Shown here piece by piece: positions 22,973 through 36,318 of a stretch of DNA of 64,000 nucleotides. The DNA comes from Pardosa pseudoannulata. Taxonomy: Eukaryota; Arthropoda; Arachnida; Araneae; Lycosidae. The notes under the pieces were generated by a model. The model did not search any database, was not told the DNA's origin, and was given only the letters and a program-made list of their open reading frames with translations. The stretch is from assembly GCA_032207245.1 (NCBI GenBank), contig CM063499.1:78455224-78519223 (forward strand). Direction: 5' to 3'. Position 1 is the stretch's first letter. Each line of letters opens with the position of its first letter. The position numbers and the translations under genes were made by a program.

Positions 22973-23705
22973 CAGGCTTGCAATTCCGTCACTTTTCTCA
23001 CCTTTAGGCACTTTTTTTATAATTGATCACTTTTTTAAGTAAAAAGTCACTTTTAGTCACTTTTCATGGTGCAACACAGCAAAAGTCTGTTGTTGAAAAA
23101 AGAAAATCTGAATTATTAACAAAATATTTTAATAAAAGACCAAAAAATGGGATGCTTTAATCTTATTTTTCTTATTAAAATGTAATGAATCATATGGTTT
23201 CCAGAATTTAGGGATTTTAAAAAGTCGCAAAGAAGTTCCTTAAATGTACATTTGTACTGAAATGTACATTTAATACATTAAAGTAACTTGCGTCAAAACA
23301 CACATTTCTCTATTTCTTTTACTTCACAATTTTTGTTTAGATACTCTAATCTAGCTATGTACATATTTCAAAACATCATTAATATATGCAGAAAATTGTG
23401 ATTATAAAATTAATGTATTGTATGTATTCAAATCTATTTTATAGATTTTCTTGAATGAAAAGCAATGTTGAGTTGTGTTAAACAAAATTTTTAACCTTTT
23501 TGTATTTGATGCTAAAATCATGTCTTGTATGAATCATTTGATTTACAGCTAAAATAAATAGAAAAATCTGAATAATAGCATCTGTAATCAAGAGGGGAAA
23601 AAATTGCTTTTTTTTTTCAATGTTTAGTCACTTTTTGGTCACTTATTCTGTATTATTTGTCACTTTTCTCACCTTTTTGTAAGTACCTCAGCAGTTGCAA
23701 TCCTG
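22973..23705 (+). mobile_element. CAGGCTTGCAA-family DNA element, copy 3 (complete)
   Basis: CAGGCTTGCAATTCCGTCAC ... GCAGTTGCAATCCTG, 733 bp, flanked by TATATA on both sides (22967-22972, 23706-23711). Confidence 0.88.
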
Positions 23706-23726
23706 TATATATATATATATATATAT

Positions 23727-24247
23727 GCAGTTAAATATAATCCATTATTACTAATTACTAAACTGGCCGGACATTATAAATCATATTAAAGGTATTAAGT
23801 ACCTTAAAGTTATTAAATTTAAAAACATCTAATCTTTAAAATCAAATTGTTAAAATCAAATATAAAAGTTTTCAAATTTACTACCTCATAAAAGATTTTT
23901 TTTTTTAAAAACTCTGTTTGTAAAGTTTTATTTTTTTAACACTCTGTTTTAAGTGTTTACATTAAAAATTAGGCAGTTTCTTTTAATAAATCATTTAAAA
24001 TGTTTTATGCTGCAGGATTTTATTATGTTAGTATCAATTTAAATTTTTATAATTAATGTACATGTCATTAAATAAATTCTCATATTAGTTAATTGTTTTC
24101 AAGACTTCGTCAAAAAGAATTTTGCTAGTAGAGAGAATTTTATTCACTTTAATTTTCATATAAATAAAGCACTTTGAAATTTTTATTGCTAATATACTAG
24201 AAAGTTAAAATTAATTGTAATGTCAGCCAAGAAAAATTATATGTATA
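23727..24247 (+). other. intron, no recognised element
   Basis: AT-rich intron between two transposons. Nothing recognised. Confidence 0.4.
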
Positions 24248-25222
24248 CAGTCAAACCCTGATTTAGCGTAACCTATATACTGCCTACCCCATTATAACGT
24301 AACATGTGTAGCAGATCTTCTGTATAGGACTTAAAATGTTAAAAAAAATGTTAAATGCCAACTCCTTATAATGTAAAACTAATATATTTAAGACAGAAGC
24401 AGTAGAAATGAGATTTCTAAGAATTTTTCATATTTTATTCCTTTTTTTCTTTTTTACACTATAACCTTTAAATCATTGCTGCTTCAGTAGTGTATGATAT
24501 TTAAAGCCTTGAATATTTTCAAAGAAAGTTGTGTCTTAACCCATATTCTATAATGGTTCTTTCAATTTCAGGAATTAGGTATGAAAGTGTTAAAATGTCA
24601 ATAAACTTTGTTACCATCAATAATTATTAATTTGTAGCAATTTCATTGTTAGTTTTAATTTCTCTACTCTGCCGTTGTATCAATGCAAAACTATCAATGG
24701 AATAAGGATTGCAAATCAAACTTCCACTAGAGTTTTTTTTTTTTTTTTTTTTTAAATAACTATTAATAATTGATTGCCTTATTCCCCTTATGACAACTGA
24801 ATACAGCAGTAATGATAATCTGTTAGAATATTGTGAGACATGACACATAAATCAAAGTAAGCGAAAGTTTAACTATGAAAAACTGGGAATTAAACTATGG
24901 AGAGTTTTAGTACTCATAAAAAGTTATCAGATTTCTAGTTGCAAACAATGATATTGGTAAAAAGGAAGAAGAATTGAAACTAATATTGTAATTTTTCTAC
25001 TCAAAAATATTCAAATGAAAATTAGGTTAAAATTATATCTGTGTGCTATTCTACATTTTTATGAATCAATACATTTATTTTTCGCTGAATCTAGAGAATA
25101 AATAAATTTTAAAACTCATTTTTATCAAAAAACATAATGTCATGATTCAATATATTGCCCAACTTTTTATTACATCAAGTTAGTATCTATATAGATGGTG
25201 GTGCTATATTGAGATTTGACTG
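24248..25222. mobile_element. pogo/Tigger-like MITE
   Basis: Ends CAGTCAAACCCTGATTTAGC and GCTATATTGAGATTTGACTG (reverse complement CAGTCAAATCTCAATATAGC) form a terminal inverted repeat. TA precedes the left end; the right side is TG-rich and does not clearly give TA. 975 bp, no transposase. The CAGTC...TTTAGC ends suggest the pogo/Tigger group. Confidence 0.55.
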
Positions 25223-25252
25223 TGTGTGTGCATATATATAATATGTATGTAT

Positions 25253-25593
25253 CAGGGTTTCCATGGTCCTTAAAAGTCCTTAAGAACTTCTTAATTTTAG
25301 CTTTCATTTTTAAGGGTCCTTAAAACTACTTAATTTTTGTCAAAGGTCCTTAAAAACACCTTAATTTTTAAATTGGAACTTGAACTTTTAAAAACTTAGT
25401 TCTGAGATATTGTAGGGCATTTATTGAACATGCCTTGTCTAGTTCATAATTATTAAAATATGTTCCTTAGGAAATAGGGTTTTTGTTGTTATGTCGTGTA
25501 ATTCAAGTAGGTCATTATAAAAAATTACTTTGGTCCTTAGAAAGTCCTTAAAAAGCCCTTAATTTTTGTTCTGGAAAAAGAGTGGGAACCCTG
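25253..25593. mobile_element. GTCCTTAAAA-family DNA element, copy 3 (internally deleted)
   Basis: CAGGGTTTCCATGGTCCT ... AAAAGAGTGGGAACCCTG, only 341 bp; the middle half of copies 1 and 2 is missing. Direct GTCCTTAAAA motifs are present at both ends. Confidence 0.85.
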
Positions 25594-25884
25594 TATACAT
25601 ACATCTCACAAACTTTGTAGGATTTTGTGGGGATTAATGAACATAATACCAATTTAATGAGAGAAGGTAAATATCAGTAATTGTTGAATAATATTTGTTT
25701 TCTGTTTATTGTTTATAAAATATATTTTTACTGCTGCAAAATTAAGTCAGAAAACTGTACTGTTAATCGTACTATTACACATATGAAACTGATTCAAATC
25801 AGAAAAACTAATTTAAAACATATAAATGTGTAGGGAATAACCAAACTATCTCTTCTAATTAATTAAAGTACTCTTTTTGTTTAG

Positions 25885-26118
25885 TTTGTGGGGCTCGTTA
25901 CAAGACCCGTCCAGGCTTGTCTTATCACTACAGCCATGGGCACAACAATGATTCCACTGATAATACAGAAGAGGAGACTAATTACACTCCTCCAAAACCA
26001 GTTGCTGCTCCGCCACCTCCTGCTCCTATTCCTCCTCCTTGTGCTCCTCCTCCTCCTCAGGTCTTACAGCCAACTCTCTCATCATGGCCAGGACCTTCAA
26101 CTGAAGATGGTCCTCTGA
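25885..26118 (+). CDS. DPF gene exon c: C2H2 finger and proline-rich linker
   Basis: Acceptor ttgtttag, donor gtatgt at 26119. With the carried A the exon reads [20 protein letters not shown], completing the Kruppel-type finger (C-x2-C-x12-H with an HYSHGH ligand cluster), nearly identical to the DPF finger in animals ([20 protein letters not shown]). It continues with an acidic/Asn segment and a proline-rich linker (APPPPAPIPPPCAPPPP, then LSSWPGPSTEDGPL). The linker is longer in prolines than in vertebrate DPF2. Ends in phase 1. Confidence 0.95.
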   Translation, partial: FVGLVTRPVQACLITTAMGTTMIPLIIQKRRLITLLQNQLLLRHLLLLFLLLVLLLLLRSYSQLSHHGQDLQLKMVL

Positions 26119-26437
26119 GTATGTTGAACACTTATTTACTAATAATTTTCTTCTTATATGCACTAATATTAAACTTCCTGTGTAATTTTTGAGCTCTTCG
26201 GTTAGGCTTCTTCTGTTTGATATATACAGTACATATTAAAAATGTTTGAACTAAGTATATAGTTCTAGTAGGTTACATATATAGTTCAGTTTCTCAATAA
26301 GGGGATCATCTGCCCTAAGTAAATGCTCTTTAAAATAAATAAATTGCACATAACTGCTCTTAGTAACATAATCTGTTGATGTCTATACAAATAAATACTT
26401 ATATTAGTGAAACAACCAGAATTATAAATGCTATAAT

Positions 26438-27225
26438 CATGGTTTCTGCGTACCTGGAAAGTCATGGGAAATCATGGGTTTAGACAATGGATTAATTTTG
26501 TCATGAAAAGACTTGATTTTTCAAGTAAAATGAGTAAAAGTCATGGATCCACTAAACTACCGATTAAAAAAAATGCATTGAATTGTTTAATTCTATTTTT
26601 ACTTGTCATTTGGCTAAAGTTACTGAATTTAGTATTTATGTATTATCCTATTGACCCTATTGCCAAGTAAAATTGGTCCACCAAGGAAACTCAAAGCAAG
26701 AAAGCTTAATGGGTGGGTAAATGTATATTATTCTGGTTTTTTCTTAAATTGTAGATTAAAATTTTATTAATATAATATTCATTATTTTTTAATAAAAATG
26801 AGTTATGATTTTTGCACAAAATATAAATTTATCTCTAGGGATATTGTACATAAACATTATAGGGTTATCATGTTTGGCTATTATTCATGGTCACCTGGAT
26901 AACACCAAAGTACCCTGAATTCAAATTGGAAACATTTTGATTGAAAAATTGCTATATGATTGATTAAACTTAGGTATGTAGATACAACAATTTATTTTTA
27001 TGTTTGCAAGTTAATTAACACTTATAAAGTAAGTTTATAGTTTTTTTTATGATAAAATTCCTGTAATTTCTCTAAAAGCATATATTTTATTTGTATGTAC
27101 ATCAGAAGTTTTATTCATATATACTTTAACGGAAGCTTTTTAAAGTCATGGAAAAGGATCTGCTAAATCAGGGAAAGTCATGAAAAGTCATGGATTTGAA
27201 ACATTTTATTTTGGCAGATACCCTG
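26438..27225. mobile_element. AAAGTCATGG-family DNA element, copy 1 (complete)
   Basis: Left end CATGGTTTCTGCGTACC, right end TTGGCAGATACCCTG (reverse complement CAGGGTATCTGCC). Exact 6-bp duplication TATAAT at 26432-26437 and 27226-27231. AAAGTCATGG recurs near both ends in the same orientation. 788 bp, no transposase. Confidence 0.85.
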
Positions 27226-27231
27226 TATAAT

Positions 27232-30200
27232 CCTCAAAATAATTTACTTAGGATAGGTGTTACTCTATTGAGAAAAGTCATTAATATTTTTATTGAGTCA
27301 CTGAGAATGTTACTTCATTTGTGTTTTATAGGCTGATATCACTGATAAGTTTTTTTTATAATATATGATCTCCATTATGATTAAAAACATAATTATTGTT
27401 TTCTTTTTAATATTTCTCTTTTTGCATTATATTTTAATTGAAATGAATATGAAGTTATTTCTTATAATACATAAAATCTGAATGATGTCATTTCATTGCT
27501 AACCTTTTTTAGTTTAAAAAAATGTCACTTAAAAGAAATTCTGATCATCAGTATTCATTCAGTTATCCTCATTACTAAGTTAGGCAACTGATGTATATAT
27601 TATTATTATTATTATTATTATTTTTGAGGTTTGTAACATTGCATCCAGCAAAAACTTTTATTTTTATCAAATCTTTCCATTTGTAACAGAATGGCATTTT
27701 AGTATGTGATTACCTTATTACTTAATTGAAATACTGTGAGAGTATTATGTTTAAAGTACTTAAATAATAAACTAGTTTAATATTATGCCTTTGTATACAT
27801 TCACCATTATTTCCTTGTAGAATGAAATGAGGTTAGTTTTATTTTTATTTATTTATTATTATTTTCATTTTAATTTGAGTATGAAACATAGTATTGCATT
27901 TAAAGAAACAAAGTATAACTTTTCCTTTAATTTTCTAATTTTTCTTTTTGAATTTAGTCATCAATAGGAAACTTGAACATCTTTACATAAACTCTAAACC
28001 CCTTTTAAGATCTTATTTAGATCAAGAAAAATATATGTCAATATATTTTAGAGTGAAATCATGAATAAGACGTTGCAGATTATTTAATTTTTTATATATG
28101 CAATATATTTATATAAATTTCGAATTTATGTATTAAATATTGTTATGTAATCTAATCATATACTCAGTGACAAAAATGCATTTGTACAATATAAATTATA
28201 AACTGTGACACATTTTCAATTTGGGAAAAATATTTAGTTCAGTGTAATTTTGGGTAAAGCTTAGATATATTATTTGTTTCTCAGTTATGAGAGATTTTAA
28301 AAATTATTTTCAGTTTGAGATGTGTAGGTCAGTTTCTCATGTGATAGAAATCAAGCTTTACCTCTAAACTGGATTTTTATTTATTTTTCAAAGCTTACCA
28401 TATAATTTGTAAAAGATAAAGTTATATTTAATGGAAAAGTCTTAATCTGACTTAAGTTTTTTTCATTTTCCATTAAGTGTTTGCTTAACTTTTATGGATT
28501 AATGAATTTTATTTGAGATAATTTTAATATTTAAATTTTTATCCCTTCAGATAAATAGTATTTTGTATTCATGTTGAAAAGTATATAAATACACTAGTTA
28601 TGAGCAGTGTTTATAAAAAATGAGACATATAGAATAAGTTTTCTTTGGCTCAGTGTATTTGTTATATTAGGAAAAAAATTGTCGTTAATTTTATTTTAGA
28701 AAATTTTCCAAGAATTGCCCCTTTATAGTGGTTCTAGATATCTTTTGTTTTCTTATTTTGATGTTTTGTATATTTATTAAGCTTAAAATGCCAATTTAAT
28801 AAGATGAAATAAGTTTTTTAATTTCTCTAAAAAACTCAGGCTATTTTGTTAATTTTGGAAAATAGGAGCCTCAATTATTGTAACAAATATATAGTTTAAC
28901 AAATACTTCAGTATATAATTGTAACTTTTTCTTTTCATATAATGTTGTATGTGAGTGGAAGCTGTAGCACAATTTTTTTCTTCAGAAAATGGAAAGAGGT
29001 GACTAGGGTTTTTTTTTTTTTTTTTTTTTAAATTTGTCATCCTAAGGAATTTATTAATAATATTGTGTTTATATTTATATGTATTTAAATTATTGAAAAA
29101 GGATTTAGAATAGTTGTACTTCTTAAATATCTACCTGTACCTATAAATACAAATAATTATTCCTTTTTTAAAAGGCCATTCTTCATAAAGAATCAAATGT
29201 TTATTTGTAAAGGAACATATTTTTGATCATGCATTCTTCATTATAAATTTAATTGAGCTAATTGTTTTCTATTTATTGGGTTACTTGTACTATTTCTCCC
29301 CCTTTTTTACTACATGTAGAACATCTTATGATTATTTTGTAAAATATATCTAGGTGTTTAGGTATAGGCTTTATTATTATTATTATTATTATATTTCTTT
29401 AAAGTAGAGAGTTGTAAATTTAAAGGGATTTACCAAATTATAATTATGCAATCTTTTAAATATTTTAACTTTTGTGCTTTTATAATAAACAATGTTCTTT
29501 CAAGATAACATAATTATTTTTAAACTGAAATATCTGGATTTATAAACACTTTTCTCTTTCACTGAAGTCATCCACATCACATAAATACATCTGTATTTCT
29601 GTTTGAGTTTTTATCACCCTGATGAAATCAGATAAGATGCTTATTGTCTCATGTAAAATTTATACACTTTTAATCTCGTTGGATTACATTTTGACAATTT
29701 TAGGAGATTTTGGTCAATTGTTTGGACAATTTAGAAGACTGTTGGTCAAGGTACATTCATTCGAATTTATCAATATTTAATTAAATTATACACAAATAAT
29801 TTCTTTTGAAAACTTTTAGTCACTGAAGACCTTGGCTTTCAATATTATCAATTATCAACACGTCTTTCTGCTATTCATATTTAATTTTAATTGTCATCAT
29901 TACTTTTTCCTGCTAATTAGCACTTTTCTTGTACACAATATACTAAAATAGTATTTTTTTTTGTTCATATTCTTGACTATTCAAACTTTATTACCATGTA
30001 TAACACTGCTGTTGTCCAAGTGATAGTTAATATTTTTTGCATTTTTAAATAAAATTATAAAACTATCTGCTAAAAGGCTTAGGTTCACATAGGTAAATAT
30101 ACATACTATTATTTCTCAAAAAACATTATTAATATTATTTTAATTTAAAATTTTATTTTAAGCTAAAAAACTTTCTATGAGCTGTATGTCTGTGTATATT

Positions 30201-31157
30201 GGAGGATGTTTATTTATTCTGTAATAAAAGTTCTTGATTAGGATAGTTCATATTTCTCATTCATAGTTAGCTTGGGAAGATGCTTATTTCTTAAATGCTA
30301 TTTATCAGTTTGAAAGGAAAGATTTTCATAATTAAAAATATTTTATTTTAAGAGTTTCGAATAATTTAAAGATTTAATATGGAATCTGTTAAGGCAGTGG
30401 TTTTAAAACCCCCTTCCTCCATCTTTTTATTAAAGACTGAAAATTTCTTCAAAAAAGGTTATGTTAAATTAAATGGTATAGTTTTGTATATATTTTTATT
30501 TTTGAATCAAGCAAACAAATTAACACAAAGTTTGGTAAAAGAAAAATTAAGAGGATATTTAGGATTGTATTAATCAACAAAATTTTCGAAAATTAGAACA
30601 TATTAAATTCAATTTCAAATCTGGAGTTGTATTTAATTTGCTTCTATATTTTTTTTCTTAGTACACAAAAGAAAACCTCAACAAACTTCTTTTATTTAAA
30701 TAATTCTTTGTTATGGAGGACAATATTATGATTGACAATATTAAAAACCTCTACCTAATGTTAAAAATTATTTAAAAATTTTTTTTTATAGCTTTGTGGT
30801 CCTCAATACTGGTTTCTTTTAGTAGCCCCCCCTGTTGCCATCTTGCATAATCCTCAGTTGGAAACAGCTGTTTTGAAGGATATTAATTAATAATCTGTTA
30901 AACTTCTCATTTATTATTAATCAAGCTTCAGTGTGTCAATATTTTTATTAAAGTTTTTATTTTCTTAAACCTCTTATATATCTTTGGACTATTATATATA
31001 GTTATTAAAGATTTCTGCAATATTATAAATTTATTTGGTCCTCGAGAGTAGTTATTTAGAAATTTTAATACTAAAAATATTTAATGAAATTATTATTGAA
31101 AAACTTATTAAATCTGAGATTTGTTATTGATTAGCATTCCAAAAAGGAAAAAGAAAA

Positions 31158-31211
<54 letters not shown>

Positions 31212-32655
31212 CTTCATGAGAAGTATTGTTTTTACTGTTTTACATTGCATCATTTTAATTTTGTGCAATTTTCTAACAGCTTTTCACTCACATATAGAGA
31301 ACCTTCTTAGATTAAAAAAAATAATTATTAAAGGATGGTCTTTAAAAAGACCCTCCTTTAATTATTATTTTAAGCATTTTAAATCACCTTTTTTAGTCCT
31401 AGTTAACAATTGTGGAATAATTGCATTTTTAAATTAAGAATTGTATCTTTATTTAATAAAATTCTTATTTTATTGAAAGATTTTTTTTCTTATTTAATAT
31501 ATTTAGCTAAATACATCATTTAAACTTTTCAAATATTATTTTGTTGGTTAACATTTTTTGTTAGGAAACAGTATAATACTTGCGCTTTTGCCCGTAGAAA
31601 TATTTTATTGCCCTACATTTGTTATTAAGTTAATTCAAAATTAACATTTCATTGTTTTATGATCATAAATGTAAATATTGATCTACTTTTTTAAATTTTT
31701 CTGAAAAATTTAAAAGAGTAGATAAAATTTCTTTTTGTTATTTATACTGCTTATATCTAGTGTTTTAGCATGCATAACAGAATAGTACCGTTAGACTGTA
31801 TTTATTCTATAGAATCTTTTTTTTCCCTTACATTTTAAGCTTGCATTTTCAGGAGCCTAAGCTCTTTCTCATCTACAGGTGGGTTGTGCATGTTCACACC
31901 ACAAAAATTCTCAAAATTTTATTTGCAGTGAGGTCATAATAGAAACTCATTACTTTATAATGATCACTTTGCACCCACTTTTTGAATGGTGACCCTCTAG
32001 TAAAGAGCTTATTTTGGAACCTGAAAAGATAATTTTTTTTTTGTTGTAATAAGAAAATGCCTTATTTGTTTGTTTGTTTGTTTTTCCTTTGTATTCAAAT
32101 GCACTTAATGATTGGGTCACTTTTATAAGTATGAAATTACTGCATGAAATAAGTGCTTTACAATTTGAATTATTTGCTTTGTGCTCATATTTCTTTGAAA
32201 TTGTCTTGTAAAACATTTTCAAATGAGAGCTTTTTTAATATAAGTTTTTGTAGGAAGTTTCATTTACAGGATTATTTCATTAAGTGCATGTAATTACGTA
32301 GAACTAGTGATAGCTTTATTTATTTATTTTTTGTATGTATTCATGTAATTTTGGAAGCCTTTGATTTACAAAAGTTTTCTACTGTTATTGTTATGATTCA
32401 TGAAACATTTATCTGTTAATAGTTACAAAAATTTTGAATAATCAAAATATCAGTAATTTAATAGTATTCTGTATTTTTACATTTTATTATTTGTAAAATA
32501 ATTCATTGCAGTAATGCTGGTGTTATCCTTAAACCATTAATTACAGTTAATCTATATTTGATATCAACTTTCTAAAATAAAAGTCTCAAAATTTAAGTTG
32601 TATATTTATTTAAAACAGTTTTTCAAAGTATGAACTTTGTTTTATTACTATCATA
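27232..32655 (+). other. long intron stretch, no recognised element
   Basis: 5.4 kb of AT-rich intron. Contains TTA/ATT trinucleotide runs (about 27596-27622, 29371-29392), a poly-T run at 29010-29029 and a (TA)n run at 31161-31209. Frames at 30379-30573 and 31216-31437 look like chance. No DPF exon or RNA gene recognised. Confidence 0.5.
31161..31209. repeat. (TA)n microsatellite
   Basis: About 24 uninterrupted TA units in the DPF intron. Confidence 0.95.
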
Positions 32656-32826
32656 TCCTAATTTGGGTATGGTTGAATTGAAGAGCACTGTTCTTTAGTA
32701 CCAGAGTTTGTGGGTTCAAATCCTGCTGCCAGTATGGATATTTGTAGACTTTCAGAATTGGTTGTAAGCAGTAGGTCTTGGTCTTATTAGCCTTCTTGAC
32801 CAATTCTCCAAACCAAACCAAACCAA
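32656..32826 (+). mobile_element. tRNA-derived SINE, copy
   Basis: GTACCAGAGTTTGTGGGTTC with B box GGTTCAAATCC, then GTAAGCAGTAGGTCTTGGTC and a CCAAACCAAACC tail. Head is diverged from the copies at 40681 and 45967. Confidence 0.8.
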
Positions 32827-33744
32827 ATTTCATTTGAGAAGGGCATTTATGTCTACATCTTTCGTATGCATTTAAAGAAGCATTCTTTTTACAAAATCTA
32901 AAGGAATAAAAATATTCTTTGTTTACTGTGTGCAGCTAGTTATCTCTTTAACTAAAAGTTTCTTTTTCAGTATTAATATTAGTAGCAGCAAAATTAAATG
33001 CCCTTCATCTAACTTCCATATTATTTAACAAATATGAGGTGCCATTTGATTAAATAGTTCTATTTCATGTACTGAAAGTTGATTCTTTCTTAAAATATTA
33101 TTTTTATACTAATATGTTAACTCTATTACACTATGTTCCATTTTGTTTTGCAGTTTTTAACATGTTCTTCTAACAGTAAACATAGCCAAAATTTTTTAAT
33201 TTAAAATATCATGTAGTCTTTAACACATTGCTATAAAGATTGCCAGCTCTAATTGTCACCAATTTCTATTTCAAAGTCTCATGCAAGTTGATAATCTAAT
33301 ATGGAATGTGTAAATAATGCCAAAAATTTATAATTATACTTATAGTTTTTTTCTTTTTTTATTGTAAAGTGAAACTTTCAGGTTAAAATTTTCATGTGAA
33401 CATTTTTAGTTACTAATTAATAGTTTCATAAAGAATATGAGTAGGTATGCGTCTGCCTAATTTAACATAACCAATTATATGATTTACAAATTTTTGTTGT
33501 AATGTCATCTGAGTAGTTGTATTGTAAAAGGGCTATACACTGGTGAAAAATAAAATTTTCCTTACTACTTAGAAATCCATTAAAAAAAAGTTTCAAATTT
33601 TTTCAATAGTAATGTGATGGTTCATTCTCTACTTGTTTTAACTATCTACATGCTAATGTAATTAGCAATCTGTGCTCTTATTGAATAGGAAGAAAATTTT
33701 GATTTTTTTTTTTAGGTAAGAATTATACCACGTATTGCAGATTC

Positions 33745-33910
33745 AGCTACCCAGATCATATAGTAGTTTGCGTATTGTGCTTCTGCCAGAATGGCTTAGG
33801 TTTGATTCCTAAGTAAGGCTTGGATGTATTCAAATTTCCTCGTAGGGCATAAAATGGTCAACAAAATTTCTTTCACTATAGAGGCATTGTATTAATAAAG
33901 GCAAGTGCTC
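33745..33910 (+). mobile_element. possible second SINE type
   Basis: A tRNA-like stretch with a degenerate A box (TAGTTTGCGTA) and B box (GGTTTGATTCC), followed by a body unlike the main SINE. A single copy in the window, so the family cannot be confirmed. Confidence 0.35.
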
Positions 33911-34115
33911 TGCAGTGTGAGAAAAATAATGTACATTGATGAATTGCTTCTTTGTCATAAAAAATTGTGTGAGGAAATAAAATGCTTTATTGCGAAAGGA
34001 ATAGATAAATAAATAAATCTGTGATTACCATTTTTATTTGTATAAAGTGAAAGGAAGTATTGTAATCTCTAAAATTTCAGTGCTTCAACAGAAATGCTCA
34101 TTTAAACAAAACTTG

Positions 34116-34798
34116 TGCTGAACGATGGCCGATTGGTTAGGGTGCTGGCCTTCGGTACCAGAGTTTGTGGATTCGAATCCCACTATGGGATGGATGTTCG
34201 GTAGGCGTTCGAAATCGGCTTTACCCCTTTAATGCCTGGCGTATCATTTTAGATACGGCTAAAAAATAGCTTGTAGAGTTTTTATGTTTTCTTAGAACAA
34301 ATTTTCCTTTTGAGAGTAGGTAATGGGCAATCTTATAAACAATCTACGAAATTTTCAAGTAATTTCTATTATTTATATTTTTTTCATTTAGATCTAGATT
34401 TTATGACTTTTCGATCAGCGCTCATAAATTTACTTTTTCGGCAGGTACAGACTGAGATTATGACAAATTTTGCTTTTTCCATTACACTACAGCATTTTGC
34501 AGAGATTATTTTACCTGCAATATCAAATAAATTATTTTTCAGGAAGATTTTCCTTTTTTTTTTTATAAATGTCACTCTATTTTTAAAACGATAACTGATC
34601 ACTAACGTGACATGTTCTAGTATTCAAAATTGTTTGATCTTCAAATTTATTTCATTCTGTACAGTCCATATTAGCTTAGATTTAAGATAGGCTCCAAAAT
34701 GTAATCGGCAGAAATGACTTGGGCATTAAAGGATTAATCAGTAGGTCGGGGTCTCATTAGCCCTCGTGTTGCAAAAAGTAGACTGTATGGCTCTAAAC
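34116..34798 (+). mobile_element. tRNA-derived SINE split by a piggyBac-like MITE
   Basis: Head GAACGATGGCCGATTGGTTA with B box GATTCGAATCC occupies 34116-34224; the body (CAGTAGGTCGGGGTCTCATT, AAAAGTAGACTG) resumes at 34738. The pieces join to the SINE consensus at CTTTAA. Short direct repeat CAAAACTT flanks the whole (34107-34114, 34799-34806). Confidence 0.88.
34225..34733. mobile_element. piggyBac-like MITE inserted in SINE
   Basis: CCCTTTAATGCCTGGC ... GGGCATTAAAGGA with TTAA on the right (34734-34737) and mutated TTAC on the left (34221-34224). The intact SINE reads TTAA once at this spot. 509 bp; overlapping short frames on both strands show no known domain. Confidence 0.85.
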
Positions 34799-34806
34799 CA
34801 AAACTT

Positions 34807-36264
34807 TAATAAATTTTGACAGGTTTTATTGTTACATTTGTATGTACATACAAGGAATCTTTAATTTTAATTCAAATATTAAAAATAATTTTGACTAGTT
34901 TTTTTGTGATGTCTGTATGTACTTACAATTATATTTTGTATGAATCAAAAATGATTAACTGCATAAAGTTAAAAATTTTATTTACTGTTTTAACGTCTAG
35001 TTCTTTACCTCCCATTTTGGTTGCAATATAAACTCTAATTTTTGAAAAATTTTAATGTGTATTAATGGTGTGGAGCATTACTGAAAAATTATTAATCATA
35101 GAAGGTTAAAATCTTGTAATGAAGATTATTATAATCTGCACTTGTTATTCTCCTCTTTCAACTGCAACTGCACTTTAAATAATGAAAAAATTCAATACAG
35201 CATATATTGAAACTGTAGGGTATAACTTAAAAAGGATTAGCCAAAAAAGTTAATTTTGTGTGTAGGACTATTATAACAGTTAGTTGTGAACCTCCAAATT
35301 TGACTGCACTGTATATAACAAAAAATATCACTATAGCATCCAGTATTGCTACCAATCTGATACAATGCAATTCAGTTAATAATATTGACATATATGCATT
35401 TGTTACAGTGCTTTTTAAATAGTTGAAACAATGCTTTTAAAGTCCATTTTAAGAAAATAAAACTAAAATATTACTAATGGAGAATATCGTTATGGAGAAT
35501 AATTTTGAATTCTTACTGTTTATTGCTGCTTGGTACAGAGTAAAATACTGTAATAGCAAAATATTGTGGTTTGGATCTATACAATGAAATGTTTCAATGA
35601 ATAATAGCACTTTAGGTATCTGCTAGATGCCATTACTTGAGTTATATTCTTCCAACATGGTTACATTGAGAAACAAAATTGATTTTGAATGTTGAAGAAA
35701 CAGTGCAGATGACAATTTTGATAATGCATTATACAGAATAAAATTTATATGATATGACAGGCATAGAAGGAAGTCGTGGTGTCCACGTTAAATTTTTATA
35801 TTTTTCTGTGAAATAATTTTGGCTGAAATTTAATATTTTGTTTTAGTGATAATCTAATTTTGTTTAAGACATAGATTGGGATATCTTGTTAAATTACTGA
35901 AATTCCCTTTGTGATATGAGTTTTGTTAAGTGTATGATAAAATATATATCTACAGTACTGCTTTTAAGTGGAATAGTTTGATGGTAACAGGAATATCTGA
36001 AATTAGCAATCTCAGATATTTAATCCACCCAAACTGTTAATGATGTGTAAAATTGCATCAGAAACCTTAAGTTTTCATATTTAATTTATCAAGTATTGGA
36101 ATATAAATGTGTATGAAATAAATATTGTCTGTATATTTATGTGTAAAACTTTTTTCCTTCTAAAACTGCTTTACATGAAACCAAATTTATTATAAATGTT
36201 GAAATGATTAGATATATTATAGAAATTTTGAGAATGGTTCCTATTTCTTCCATTTTTTTTTCAG
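34807..36264 (+). other. intron, no recognised element
   Basis: AT-rich intron leading to the exon at 36265. Nothing recognised. Confidence 0.5.
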
Positions 36265-36318
36265 TGTCTTCTGCTGGCCAGGAAGAACTAGTTTCTTCTA
36301 GAAAAAAACCTAACCCTG
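36265..36318 (+). CDS. DPF gene exon d: 54-nt linker exon, possibly optional
   Basis: Acceptor ttttttttcag, donor gttaga (36319), which is weak at +3 and +6. It is symmetric, phase 1 in and phase 1 out, so including or skipping it keeps the frame. With the base carried over it encodes about 18 residues, MSSAGQEELVSSRKKPNP, a polar linker between the C2H2 finger and PHD1 with no domain of its own. The AG-dependent acceptor tract is strong, the donor is not, which fits a cassette exon. Confidence 0.72.

Noticed and set aside
34116..34190. functional tRNA gene at the SINE heads
   Set aside because: A and B boxes are present but the cloverleaf is incomplete and each head is followed by the same SINE body with flanking duplications.
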